Source of the DNA: Epiperipatus broadwayi
Lineage: Eukaryota > Onychophora > Udeonychophora > Euonychophora > Peripatidae
Length of the DNA stretch: 64,000 nt
Direction of reading: 5' to 3'
Assembly (NCBI GenBank): GCA_028023455.1
Contig: JAQFVV010012395.1
Location: 10,970,154 to 11,034,153 of the forward strand
Position numbers and translations under genes: made by a program. Positions 13,791-25,456 of this stretch are shown here, piece by piece. Position 1 is the stretch's first letter; every line of letters starts with the position of its first letter. Below the pieces are notes generated by a model. It was not told where the DNA came from. It searched no databases and was given only the letters and a program-made list of their open reading frames with translations.

Positions 13791-15462
13791 ATAATAAAAA
13801 AATTAAATAGATGAAAATACATCAAAAGCAAACAGTGAAATTTCATTGAGCAATATGTGATTCAAGAATAATATTGCTATTATTTTTTTTATAATTATTT
13901 TCTGTACAGAAAGTTTGTATCTTATTTTTCATCTTATTAATAATTAAAATGCAATCTTAAAGAAATATTTTACACATTTTCTAAAATACTTTTACATTTT
14001 TTTTACAAATCATAATAATTTTTTATCATAAATCTACTATCAAATTAATCTCTTACAACATATGATTGGAAATGAATGCATTACATGGGAGACCTGGATA
14101 ATTAGAAGACTGAATGAATGGTAATAGGAACTAGCAGTTTTGTATAGAAAATATCAACAATATAAATCAATATACTATGGTCTGGTTTTATCTTCTTTTT
14201 TTAATCATTATTAGTATTTATAAAGCTTTTACTATTCCTTATAATAAAAAATTATATGCAACTAGACACATGAAAATAATATTAAATACATAATATAGCC
14301 AAAGATTGTTTGAATGCATGAACCTAACAATCATTTATGGCTTTATATCTATTTAAATTTTTGTTTCAGCAGTATTTACTAACTTCAGTAATCTGCTGAA
14401 GTAAAAATATAAAAAAAATATGTAAAAGTCTTATTTTTGACCATATAAATATGTCTTATTATTCTCTTGGCTTATGTTTTTATAACTATTTATGAATCAG
14501 TGTCCTGATAGAGAATTATTTTATTATATATTTTTTCATTGACAGATTATGGATAAAATTTCGTGCCTATATGGTAGCAAATGTATCAGGAAGGATATGT
14601 AACAATTTTGAAATGCAAAAACATATCTAAATAGACATAACAAAATCTCAAAACAATTAGCAGCCTATATTATATATTTGTTTTGTACAACTTCTACAAA
14701 AGTTAATATCTAATAATCTGGTAGCTATTACTATCTAGAAAATCGTTTCCTGATAAAATTGATGTAAAAGAAAGCTTTAACACCATGCTTTGTATTTTCT
14801 ATAAGCTATCACAAAATCTATTCATTAGTTTTTATGTTATTAATAAAGTATTTGTTGAATGAAAAGGCTTATAAATAGTTGCAAATCTGATGTTAAGTTT
14901 TCTTTCCAAAAGCAGAAGTATTAAGCAATATATGTCATGACCAAGCAATAACAACTGATTTTATTAGTGAGCATTTTCTATTGATTATCATCACATTAAC
15001 ACAATTTATTTTAGGATATCAATATTTAGAGGTACTTTATAAACTTCAATAATTTTTACATCATTATTATATATATATAGGTTTACATTATATTTTTATA
15101 TCATTAAATATTTTGACTTATACTCATTTGATAGATATGGTAATCATTGACTCATTAGTATAAAAGCTTAAAATATGTCATGAATTCACCACTCATAAAT
15201 ATTTCAATTGTAATTATAGACTGAATGTTAACACTTATTTGACATTTCAAAATGGATTGTCACTCAAAAAAAAAATCTATTTAAAAAAATGTTTGCTTTC
15301 AAAAAAATTCTAGCTTCTTTTTAAATTGAACTCTAGTTACTTAACATTGGCTACAATACCACAAGGTTTTTAAAAGATATATGGTGTTGGGGTAGGGAAT
15401 GACTTTTTTAAATCAATAATTAAATACCATTAATTTTAAATGCTTTTATATTAACTTGCTCT
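13791..15462. other. AT-rich intergenic DNA
   Basis: No gene, RNA or clear repeat seen; poly-A/T runs only. Confidence 0.5.
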
Positions 15463-15555
15463 GTCTATGTTTCTGTTGGTATACCCAGATTTTGTCTGTG
15501 TTTCTGTTGGTATATCCAGATTTTGTCTGTGTTTCTGTTGGTATGTTCATATTTT
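15463..15555. repeat. 31-bp minisatellite, three units
   Basis: Three head-to-tail units of 31 bp (starts 15,463, 15,494 and 15,525), each containing TGTTTCTGTTGGTAT. Units 1 and 2 differ at two positions; unit 3 diverges over its last third. Confidence 0.9.
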
Positions 15556-17464
15556 TGAATTAACAATGAAAAAAAAAAATCAATTCCTGTTTAGAACTCT
15601 AACTCATATCCTTACGCTTCCCAAGAAAACTTCTTAGCATATAGAATGCAATTTTGTTAATATTGATTTAACTCATACTTAATTAATTTAATGAAAAAGC
15701 CAAGACAAATATTTTTATATAGTAAATAATTACTTAATATTTAAATTTAGAATTTGTTTATTAAAGGCATATTTTTTATTTTCATGTCATATTAAATTAT
15801 AATTTTTGTTAGATTTTTTTGAAGTTTTAATCATTTTTAAAAATAATATGTAAATATAACCATAAAATTGAAAAAATACTATGTAAAAATTTTATTTTAA
15901 ATAATGCTTTTATGTAATTAGCCAGTTAAAAAATAGAATAATAATAATAAAGTAAGTATTCCACTTCTCACTTGGCAAGCATCAGTGATCATATAAATTT
16001 AGGTTTGCTATATGAAATTTCAGGAATATTGTTAAAAGCATTTGAGGCCAAAAAGAGTCAAATATTTTTATGAAATAACAATATTCCTACAATTTCCAAT
16101 CTATATATAGAAAAATCCATGAGAATGTTTGCTCATGAGGCTATCATGTGTTCCCCATGAATGTATATTTGTCGGCAAGGCTGTCACATGTCAAATTCAC
16201 AATCAATTAAAAAAAAAACTATATGTTTCCATAATGCTGTCAAATTTGCAATTGAAAAATAAAATAAAAAAACTTCTAAATTTGTTTTTATAAATAAATA
16301 ACTATAAACTAAACCATAATTAATATTATGAGCATTTCATGCAAAGAAAGTAATTCTACCCTTTATATTTAAGAATCTAATTTTTATTATGGAGCATATT
16401 TTTGAAATGGTATATGCATATCTTCATATACATTTTACCTTTTTTTTTTTCATAGCTTCCATCTTTGCTGGCTTTAAACCTTCCTGAGTACATATATAAA
16501 GTTGCTAACAGAGTTATATATGTCATCATATATATATATATATGTAGATAAATGTCTGTAATATCTTTGGCATAGATATATTACACTGAATAGTTTAATT
16601 TAATATATTTTGAATTATAAATTTTGGTTCTTTAAATAGTCAATTGACCATTTTAAATATTAAAATTGCATGTATGTATGTGTATTCCACTTACTACAAT
16701 GGTAAATATATAGCGCAATATTGTTTAGTTATTTCTTGTGATTCTTAATTTTAACTTAGAATTATAATAAACAAGAATCACGCCATGCACATCTGTGTTA
16801 GTATAGTGTGAGATAAAAATCCAAAATTGTAAATTTAGCAATAATATTTTTCCAAAATATATTTTCTTGTAACTGCTTAAGTTTCAGGCATCATATTGAA
16901 TTTTTAAAAAACTGATCTGAGACACAATTTTCACAATAACTTCAGTTTTAATTATGTTAGAGCAAAAAAAATTACATTAATAGAAACTAGAAAAACTAAG
17001 GAAAACAATAAGTCTAACACAAATAGTGATAACCATTTCAAAAATAAGGAAAAAAGAAATTTCAACATCCGACATAATTCTTACTTTATTGTTTGTTTAT
17101 AATTTCTAATTCATCATTAACTAAGTTTAAATTACATCTTCAGTGATAATTTTTTTGTATTCCTCAAAATTATCTTTCAAACCATATATAATGTCTTACC
17201 TGAGATAATCCATAGCTTCAGAATCTCCAAAAGTATTCACATAAGAATTTTCATTTTTATCTTGTACCCCAAAAGTTACCAAATCTCAAGAAAAAGATTC
17301 ATCCTAATAAAAGATACAAAACAAATCATTTTCAGAAGATAGATATGCATTTGTCATCATAGCAATTGGCTTCTTGTCTATCTAAAACTAGAAATTGTAA
17401 GCTATTGTCTATATCATTGATAAAATGAGTTTCATCTCTTCATTTTATATTTTTTTGTGTACAT
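15556..17464. other. AT-rich intergenic DNA
   Basis: No gene supported. An AT dinucleotide tract lies near 16,525-16,545 and TGTATG-type repeats near 16,670. Confidence 0.5.
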
Positions 17465-17492
17465 CAGTGATGTTTATATTCTTTATGCACAC
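17465..17492. repeat. 28-bp tandem unit, left side of the Gypsy insertion
   Basis: CAGTGATGTTTATATTCTTT followed by ATGCACAC. The same 28-bp unit, one base different, resumes at 22,701-22,728 on the other side of the LTR element, followed by the start of a third unit. The element therefore inserted into a small tandem array. The last five bases, CACAC (17,488-17,492), are the target-site duplication matched at 22,696-22,700. Confidence 0.85.
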
Positions 17493-18107
17493 TGCTGTGT
17501 CCCGGCTTTCGCCTACGGATCAGCAATGATAAATTTAGTTTAGTAAACAGACAAGGTATTGAATATAATAATTTAATATACAATAAATAGGTCAATATAC
17601 ATAAATAGCTAACACATATATATATAATATGGAGAACAGTTAGGGATCTTAATATCCTAATGCTCCCCGCATACCAAAGTTAAAAGTTTATAAATAAGTT
17701 CACTCTACCTGCGACAGGCATAAATTACTTAATCACGAAAAGCCCAGTTGGGCGTTATAAAATAATAAAAGATCAGTACAATCTGTTCACAGTCCTAGTC
17801 GGCTGGATTACCTTCAGGCGCCGAGTACCTGGGATATTATTTCCTTGAACATGCACACGCCAGCACTGTATCAGGAAAAAGACTTCGAGAGTCTTTTTGA
17901 CTTTTGTTTTTATACCTGTCGCGTGTCGGTCTCATTTGATTTCTTTATATTTCTGGAGTAATTGGTGACCCGTATCTGTCAGACGTTAGATCCGGGTTCT
18001 ACTGATTTATTACATGCTATATACACTAGTTACGAAATTAGCTTGACAATCTGCAATCCTTGTCAATTGTTATTATTCTATTTTGTTATTATTCTATATA
18101 TATAACA
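17493..18107 (-). repeat. 3' LTR of the Gypsy element
   Basis: 615 bp. In element orientation it starts TGTTATATATATAG at 18,107 and ends GGGACAGCA at 17,493. A TATA-like TATAAAAA lies at 17,907-17,914 on the minus strand, a plausible promoter core. It starts with TG and ends with CA, as LTRs do. Confidence 0.93.
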
Positions 18108-18118
18108 CTCCTCCCCTT
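18108..18118 (-). promoter_or_regulatory. Polypurine tract
   Basis: On the minus strand AAGGGGAGGAG lies immediately before the 3' LTR. A purine run in exactly this position is the plus-strand primer of LTR retrotransposons. Confidence 0.88.
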
Positions 18119-18143
18119 ACTCCAGAAATGGCTTCTCTATTAT

Positions 18144-21100
18144 TTAGACATAGTCTCTCAATTTAAATGGCTTTTGTGTTTTCCTTTTTGGTCTGCATAT
18201 ATCCATTGTTCCTTCATCTGGCTTTGGCCTAGGAATCACATATTTTTCATTAATGTCAGGTGTTGTCTCTTCTTTTGTTTCTGCTTGTTGCTCTATATCC
18301 AATTTCTCTTGGTCCTGTAATCTTGCTTCATTTGGTATACGTGTCAACATTTGCAGTTCTTCTACAACGTGATGTCTGAGATGGTTTATATGTCTTCTAT
18401 ATGTTGTGCCATCTTGTAATTGGATGATTACTATGTGCTGTGATAACAGTTTTGTAATTATCCCTTCAACCCATTTTTTTCGTAGCATATCTCGGACCCA
18501 AACTCTATCTCCCTTTGTGAAAATGTTTGCATAATTTTCATTATCCCTTTTCTCGGTGGGCTTTGGAAGCAGTAATGATAATTTAATGCGCAATTTCCTG
18601 CCCATTAGTAATTCTGCTGGTGACTTTCCCATAGCTGTTGATGGTGTTGAATGTTGATGTAGCATTGCATCATTGATAGCACTCTGAAGATCTTGGTTAT
18701 CTAATTTTCTTAAACTTTCTTTATATTCTGTACTGCCTTTTCTGCTAGTCCATTCGACTCCGGGTGGTAAGCTGATGTCCGTATGTGTTTGATACCATTC
18801 TTCTGGAAATATTCTTCAGTTTCTGTAGCTGTAAATGCTGTTCCATTGTCAGACACAATTGTTTCTGGCAGTCTGTGGCAAGCAAATACTGCACTCAGTA
18901 TCTTAACAGTTTCATTGGCACTAACATCTTTCACTATTCTACACTCTGTCCACTTTGAATATGCATCAATAATAACCAATAGTATCTTCCCATTTATTGG
19001 ACCAGCATGGTCTATGTGAAGTCTGCCAAGCTGTTGTTGCCTTTGGCCATGAGTTCTACTCCTTGGTTGGCATATTCATCTGTCTCTGACATGGTACACA
19101 TTTTTTAATATTTTGTTCAATGTCTCTTGATATTTTTGGCCACCATATGTAGCTACAAGCCAGTGCTTTTGCCCATACCACTCCTGGGTGCCCTTCATGC
19201 AGCAAATTCAAAACTTGTTGTCTGCCCTCCATAGGAATCATGACCTGATCACCCATTAGCACACAGTCTTTACAAGTTAATAATTTACTTCTATTTGCCC
19301 AAAAACTCGGATCAACATATTCAGGCCTCGAATCTGGCCATCCATTTTTAATCCATTGCTTTAATATCTGGTAGCCCTGATCGGCATTTGTCCAATTTGC
19401 TACCCTTTTACTATTTAATATGTCCAAGTTTAATGCATCTATATAATTTATTTCAACTTCCGAACTAATTTTCTCTTGTTTATCTGGAATTCGTGACAGC
19501 GCATCTGCATGTGCTATTTCTTTGCCTTTTTGATATTCGAGTATATAATCATATCCTGCCAAAATATTTCTCCAGCGCATCATGGGCTTAAGTGTTCAGG
19601 TGCCAGTCTATCACAGCCTAGAATTCCAAGTAGTGGTTTGTGATCAGTGATTATTGTAAAGTTTCTGCCAAACAGGAATTGATGATATTTTTTAAGGCCA
19701 AAAATGATAGTCAGCGCCTGTTTGTCTAATTGGCTGTAGTTCCTTTCTGCTTTTGAAAGAGTCCTTGATGCATACACAATGGGGCGCTCTCCTTTGTAGC
19801 ATGGATGAGATAGTACTGCTCCTACTCCCCATTCTGATGCATCAGTGGTTAAACGTACTTCTAAAGTGCTATTATAATGCACTAACAGTTTATCTGATGA
19901 TAGTAAGGCTTTCGTTTGCTGGAAAGCCTCTTGATGCACTTTTTCCCATTTCCACTTTTGATTCTTCTTTAATAAATCATATAAGGGTTTTGCAATCTGA
20001 GTCTTATTCTTCAAGAAAGGCTCAAAAAAGTTCATCAATCCCAAAAACGCTTGCAGCTGTTTGACATTGATTGGTGGAGAGGCATTCATCACTGCCGTTA
20101 CTTTCTGAGGTGATGGTTTCTTGCCCCTGTCTGAAATCAAGTGACCTAAAAAGGTTAGTTCTTTTTCCATCCAAACAGTCTTTTGTGTGTTCAGTTTTAC
20201 GCCAAATTTCTACAATTTCTTGCACACAGTGAGGAGCCTTTCTCGTAACTTATCTTCCGAATTTGCCGTGACGAGTATATCGTCGAAGTATGGAATGACT
20301 CCCTCTAAACCTTGTAACAAAGCATTTATCTTTGCTTGAAAAATATTCGGCGCTATAGAAATGCCAAACGATAGTCTGTTGCATTTATATAAGCCCATAT
20401 GGGTCGTAAGCGCTAATTTTTCCGCTGATTTATCCGTTACACGAATCTGATGGAATGCCGAGTTTAGATCTAACTTGGCGAAATACGAAATGTTTTGTAG
20501 ACCCGCCAGTATTTCCCTTACGTTTGGGACTGGGTAGGCTCCCCTATTTAAATATTTATTTATTTTAACCTGGTAATCCCCACACAACCTAACATCCCCA
20601 TTCGGTTTAGTTATTATCACTAATGGTGTAGCCCAATCAGAGCTTTTGATGGGCGTTAATACTCCTTTTTTGACTAAAGATTTGTTTATTTTCAACCTGC
20701 ACTCTTTGCGCAAACGGCACTTTTTGTGGTTTGCATACTACAGGACGTGCCTTTTCTAATAAATTATTTCGACTGGTTTAGTATTTATCAACCCTAATTC
20801 TTCGTTAAACAGCTCTGAGTATTTTTTAGTTATTTCCTGTTCTACAGAAATCCCTTTAATAATATTAATTTCTATTCCTAATTCACTGAACCAATCTCTA
20901 CCTATAATGGGATTAATTTTTGCATTTACGATATATAACCATAGATTTAGTTTTTTACTGTTATACTGGATTGGCGCTGTAATCTGTCCGCAAATTTTAA
21001 GCTCGTGACCATTTACGTCTTTCGCTTTAATGCTAGTTTTCCCTAGCGAACTCTTAAAATTAGTTGCTGACAAACTTTCCCAATCTGTAAGACACATTAT

Positions 21101-21334
21101 AGAAATAGCAGATCCACTGTCTATTTCCATTTCTATTTCCTTTTCCTGAATTTTAACTTTAATCATAAACTGCTTTATCTCTTTCATGTATAGATTTTTA
21201 ATCGTGGGGTTTCTCATTAATTTCCCTCCCCTACTTTTTGACATAGGGTTTTCAATTTTACCCTCTTTTTTACACACTAGCGCCACATGCCCTTTTTTAC
21301 CGCATTTGAAACATGAGTTTTGTTCCATTTGCAC
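18144..21334 (-). pseudogene. pol: Gypsy pol: protease, RT, RNase H, integrase (multiply frameshifted)
   Basis: Domains in order on the minus strand: a second CCHC zinc knuckle (about 21,270-21,310); aspartic protease with DSGSAIS at 21,101-21,121; reverse transcriptase from about 20,715 with catalytic YFDD at 20,279-20,290; RNase H with TTDASEWG near 19,830-19,850 and ITDHKPL near 19,640; integrase HHCC zinc finger (about 19,080-19,210); integrase catalytic core with IDAYSKW (about 18,950), SDNGTAF (about 18,855) and the Glu in NGLAEKAV (about 18,745); and a basic integrase tail to 18,144. All catalytic residues are present. Breaks: frame changes near 20,755-20,715, 19,580, 19,060 and 18,715, and an in-frame TAG at 20,210-20,212 just after the RT palm. 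The enzyme set would reverse transcribe and integrate the element, but this copy cannot make it intact. Confidence 0.9.
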
Positions 21335-21998
21335 TCTTTCTTAGTATGGCCTAATTTACCACAACAGTAACAGGTAATTTTAGTGTGATTACTTTTTGAC
21401 TCACGAGGGCTACCGTTCTCATTACTTGTCTTGAAAACGCCAATTTTTGCGTTCTCTTCCGGCCTTGCTCTAAAAGCTTGAGCTTGCTCCAAAGTGAGCT
21501 CGTACACCATGCCCTTCTTAATGGCCATTTCATATGTTAATTCTGGTTCAACTAACAATTGTTGCCTAAGCCTGTCATCCACTATCCCCCAGAGTAATTG
21601 ATCCATAAGGATTTCTTCTACGAAATCGCCATACCCACAATCTTTAGCTAATTCTTTTAAAGCCAAATTATACTCTTTTATTTTCTCGCCCTTTAGTTGC
21701 TTTTTATTACGTAGGGTTAATCTGCAATATGACGAGAGGGACATGGGCTAAAATGTTCATTTAATTTTTTAATTACATCTTCATATTTAACCTTATCAGG
21801 CAATGGTAGTTCAAAATATTTACTTATAACTTCAATCACTCTCTTGCCTGCGAAACACATGAGTGCTGCGAGTTTCTTTTTATTATCATCTAACCCATTC
21901 AAAGTAAAAAAAATTTCTATTTGGGTTATATATAATGGCCATTCGGACATGTTATCTACGCTGAATTCTCCTATGCTATTTTGACCCAACGAATACAT
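21277..21998 (-). pseudogene. gag: Gypsy gag (frameshifted)
   Basis: Begins at an ATG at 21,998 (MYSLGQNSIGEF), about 80 bases inside the 5' LTR. The first part resembles capsid regions of Mag-like gag. Its frame stops at 21,717, and a second frame open from 21,744 continues the same protein (NKKQLKGEKIKEYNLALKEL), so a small indel lies near 21,720-21,745. The zinc knuckle CYCCGKLGHTKKEC lies at about 21,330-21,371. The gag frame ends at a TAG at 21,277-21,279 while the pol frame overlaps it across the second knuckle (CFKCGKKGHVALVC). The overlap could be a programmed frameshift or another indel; the other breaks in this copy make an indel just as likely. Confidence 0.82.
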
Positions 21999-22060
21999 TT
22001 TTTATTACGAATCTAAACCGTTCCATTTTTGCTATTAACCGCTATTTCCTAATGAATTCT

Positions 22061-22073
22061 GTCGACTGTGCCA
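22061..22073 (-). promoter_or_regulatory. Primer-binding site, probably tRNA-Ser
   Basis: On the minus strand TGGCACAGTCGAC starts seven bases after the 5' LTR. It starts with TGG (complement of tRNA CCA) and, from remembered animal tRNA-Ser acceptor ends, differs at one base in the first eleven. Mag-type Gypsy elements are known to use tRNA-Ser. The tRNA identity is an inference. Confidence 0.65.
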
Positions 22074-22080
22074 CTTAATT

Positions 22081-22695
22081 TACTGTGTCCCAGCTTTCGC
22101 CTACGGATCAGCAATGATAAATTTAGTTTAGTAAACAGACAAGGTATTGAATATAATAATTTAATTTACAATAAATAGGTCAATATACATAAATAGCTAA
22201 CACATATATATATAATATGGAGAACAGTTAGGGATCTTAATATCCTAATGCTCCCCGCGTACCAAAGTTAAAAGTTTATAAATAAGTTCACTCTACCTGC
22301 GACAGGCATAAATTACTTAATCACGAAAAGCCCAGTTGGGTGTTATAAAATAATAAAAGATCAGTATGATCTGTTCACAGTCCTAGTCGGCTGGATTACC
22401 TTCAGGCGCCGAGTACCTGGGATATTATCTCCTTGAACATGCACATGCCAGCACTGTAGCAGGAAAAAAGACTTCGAGAGTCTTTTGACTTTTGTTTTTA
22501 TACCTATCGCGTGTCGGTCTCGTTTGATTTCTTTATATTTCTGGAGTAATTGGTGACCCATATCTGTCAGACGTTAGATCCGGGTTCTACTGATTTATTA
22601 CATGCTATATACACTAGTTACGAAATTAGCTTGACAATCTGCAATCCTTGTCCATTGTTATTATTCTATTTTGTTATTATTCTATATATATAACA
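22081..22695 (-). repeat. 5' LTR of the Gypsy element
   Basis: 615 bp, same length as the other LTR. In element orientation it starts TGTTATATATATAG at 22,695 and ends GGGACAGTA at 22,081, so the terminal CA has mutated to TA. TATAAAAA lies at 22,495-22,502 on the minus strand. CACAC follows at 22,696-22,700. Confidence 0.93.
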
Positions 22696-22700
22696 CACAC

Positions 22701-22737
22701 CAGTGATGTTTATATTTTTTATGCACACCAGTGATGC
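22701..22737. repeat. 28-bp tandem unit, right side of the Gypsy insertion
   Basis: One full unit (22,701-22,728) and the first eight or nine bases of the next (CAGTGATGC). It continues the array interrupted at 17,492. Confidence 0.85.
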
Positions 22738-22990
22738 TATCTTGTTATATTTATTGTATCACATAGATATAATTTATTTGCATATAGTCTATTTGTTAGC
22801 TATAGACTTGAAAATAATGTGATGAAAGATATGGAAAAACTAGAGTGACTCCACAACATGAGTATCAAGGCATAGGCAAGAATCAGAATTTGATGTTGTG
22901 CCTGCATATGCAATCTTTCTGTACATTTGATTATTAGTTTTGTAAATCATTACTTGTAAACACAAACACACCATATAAACATAATAATAA

Positions 22991-23266
22991 ATAATAAATT
23001 GTTAAACCTTTTGAGAATCATTATTTTTATAAAATAAGTTTATTTTTATAAAATAAGTGGATTAGAACACACAAAATTACTGTACATATGAATTCATATG
23101 AGCATAAATAAATATAGAATTTATATACACACACACCAATGCAAAACAAATAAATCATTTTTCAAATAAATTATTAAACCTTTTGAGAATTATTATTTTT
23201 ATAAAATAAGTTTATTTTTATAAAATAAGTTGGTTTAGAACATAAATAAATATAGAATTTATATAG
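22991..23266. repeat. Direct repeat of ~100-150 bp, each with an internal 19-bp tandem
   Basis: Unit 1 (22,991-23,138) and unit 2 (23,164-23,266) share TTAAACCTTTTGAGAAT, then TTTTTATAAAATAAGT twice in tandem, then ATAAATATAGAATTTATATA. Unit 2 lacks about 30 bases present in unit 1. Non-coding. Confidence 0.8.
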
Positions 23267-25456
23267 ACACATACTACTACAAATACAAATTAATAAAAAT
23301 TAAATCATTTTTTCAAATAATTAAAAAAAAATTAAAATATTATTCAAAAAAATTAAAATTGTATATTTATGAGCCTGATATTCTACAATTACGTTTAGAC
23401 TCCATGGAAGGTCTTGTTTGTGAATCAGAGTATTTTTAGTCTGATAAAAGCATTTTTTTAGGCCAATAAAAGTTTTCTGTCTTTATCGCTTTGTGCAAAT
23501 TACAAAATTGGTCAAAAAAATTAGATGTGCCGATTATAAAAAAAATTAATAAAAAATCCAATTTTCATCTGACTTTTTTTTAAAGACAGCCTTAGAAAGC
23601 TATGTAAAAGATATATAAAATGCCTATATTTCTGTTGATGTCATGCTTATAGTTTTTACATCATTAAAAAAAACATTTTGACCAATTGAATAAGATGAGC
23701 GGGACATCCGCTTAATAACCCGAAGCAGGTAAACAAGATTTTCTCAACTGGAACTATTGCCAGATCTTGAGGGATTTGAAGTGATCAAATTTAGTCACTA
23801 ACCTCCTGTAAAAAATTAAAGCAAAGAGTTAAGTGATTTTGGTAAATCTAAAATCTTAAAGAAGGTGTTAATGAATTCACTCACAGCAAATAATTTTGTT
23901 GACAAAAATATCACCTAATCTTGGGATCATATCAATAGGCCATATTTTATATATCACTTCCTATATATTTCAAGAAGCATTGCCACCAGAATCCACACCA
24001 GTTGTAACTTTGATATGCTGGAGTAAAAGGGTAAGATTTGCTATTTTTTCCACCGGAGGGATGGCAGTCTCTAGTCCCATCCTGCATGCTGGCAGGCATT
24101 ATCATCATCATAGAAATGGGCGATGTCCTTGCTAACAGTCTGCCACAAGAATATAAAAACACCCTGCTCTCCAGAAATCAAGAGTGCTACTTCACCTGTC
24201 ATCTAATGTGCCCAAGAAACAAGCTGTGAGAGGCTAGTTAACCATCCAATCACCACAGAGCTCTAAATCAACATTAAAATTTTTAAATCTTAATTTATTT
24301 AAGAATAGCTTATAATGTAAAACTGAACCTTCAAAATCTCATTTTTTTAAAACTCATTTAAAGTAATATAAAACTTGTATAAATCTTGCCTGAGACTACT
24401 TCTGTAAATTTTCATTTATCTATTCTAAATTATAATAATTGTAACCATTCATTTATTTAAATCTCTTTATTACTGTGTTTATGCCCATATATTGTTTTAT
24501 TTATTTCTTTAAAATTCATCTTAATATATGTTATAATATGCCAAATATTTTGAAACAGCAAGTACATTAAATTTTAATATTCTATTTAGTTTGCTAACAT
24601 GTTGTTTTGAAATCCTATTATGTTGGAATAATAACTGACTGCTATGTGCTCATTATTATCATTTGATTTAGATTTGCAGTATATTGATATATGTTATGGT
24701 TTGCAATCTAAGTTATAAATTATGACTTAAATATCTGTTCATCAAGTAATAGACTAGCCTTAGTGATAGTATAAAAGTATATTTATTAATGTATTATTAA
24801 AAGCCCAATTAAATATACTTTCTCCTTCCTAGTAAAACTGGCTAAAGATGCAGATTGAGGATATTAAATTAGATTAATAGTATAGTTTTAGTCCTTTAAT
24901 TATAGCATGATTATTATGCTATTTTAAAAACTGGGTTCTGCTAGCTATACAGATAGAAGCTATCTGTTTTTAGGCACATTTAATTTAAATATACATATTT
25001 GTATTTTATTTATGTGTTGTGAGTGTGTTCTTACAAAGTATGTTTAGTACATTACATTTTACAGTACCTTTTAATGGGCTCAAGGTGATGCCATCCCTTT
25101 TCACTTAGTTCAGTAAAGCTATTTTTATTAGAACTAGAGCACAAGGATTCAGAACCCATTTATAAAGTCTATCTGAGTTCCTGAACTTGAAATATTCATA
25201 TTTTAATAGTAGCAAGATCCAGTATTAGGGTACTGTGCATTTTGATGTGAAATCCTGTAAATAATTATCCACCTGCACCACAAGCTTATTTCTTAATATT
25301 TTAGTCCATGCCATAGCAAATATATGTTAAGGTAACCAGTTCTTTCCTCTTGTGTTTAGTAATTATTCAGCATTAGTCTGAAACTGAATCTTGATTAGAC
25401 TAAACCTGCATCATCCTTGAGCTTTATTATATGCTCATATTTTAAGATATATATAT
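23267..25456. other. Intergenic DNA with a more GC-rich patch at 23.97-24.25 kb
   Basis: The patch 23,970-24,250 has clearly higher GC than its surroundings and is open on both strands (63-79 codons), for example a plus frame containing MGDVLANSLPQEYKN. I recognise no domain. It could be a worn repeat or a lone exon; neither is supported. The rest is AT-rich with nothing seen. Confidence 0.35.

Larger units (their letters stand above)
17493..22695 (-). mobile_element. Ty3/Gypsy LTR retrotransposon, Mag-like, full length but broken
   Basis: A 5.2-kb element on the minus strand, bounded by two 615-bp LTRs and a CACAC target duplication (17,488-17,492 and 22,696-22,700). From the 5' LTR it reads: primer-binding site, gag with two CCHC zinc knuckles, aspartic protease, reverse transcriptase, RNase H, integrase, polypurine tract and 3' LTR. 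The order RT-RNase H-integrase is that of Ty3/Gypsy, not Copia. The protease-RT-integrase sequence style matches the large animal family often labelled 'K02A2.6-like'. The LTRs differ at about 14 substitutions and two one-base indels (about 2.3% by my count), so the insertion is fairly young. The coding region nevertheless carries at least six frame breaks and one in-frame stop, so it is not autonomous as written. Confidence 0.95.

Noticed and set aside
19753-20064. 103-codon plus-strand frame inside the Gypsy element
   Set aside because: It lies opposite RNase H and RT on the coding strand and is a shadow frame.
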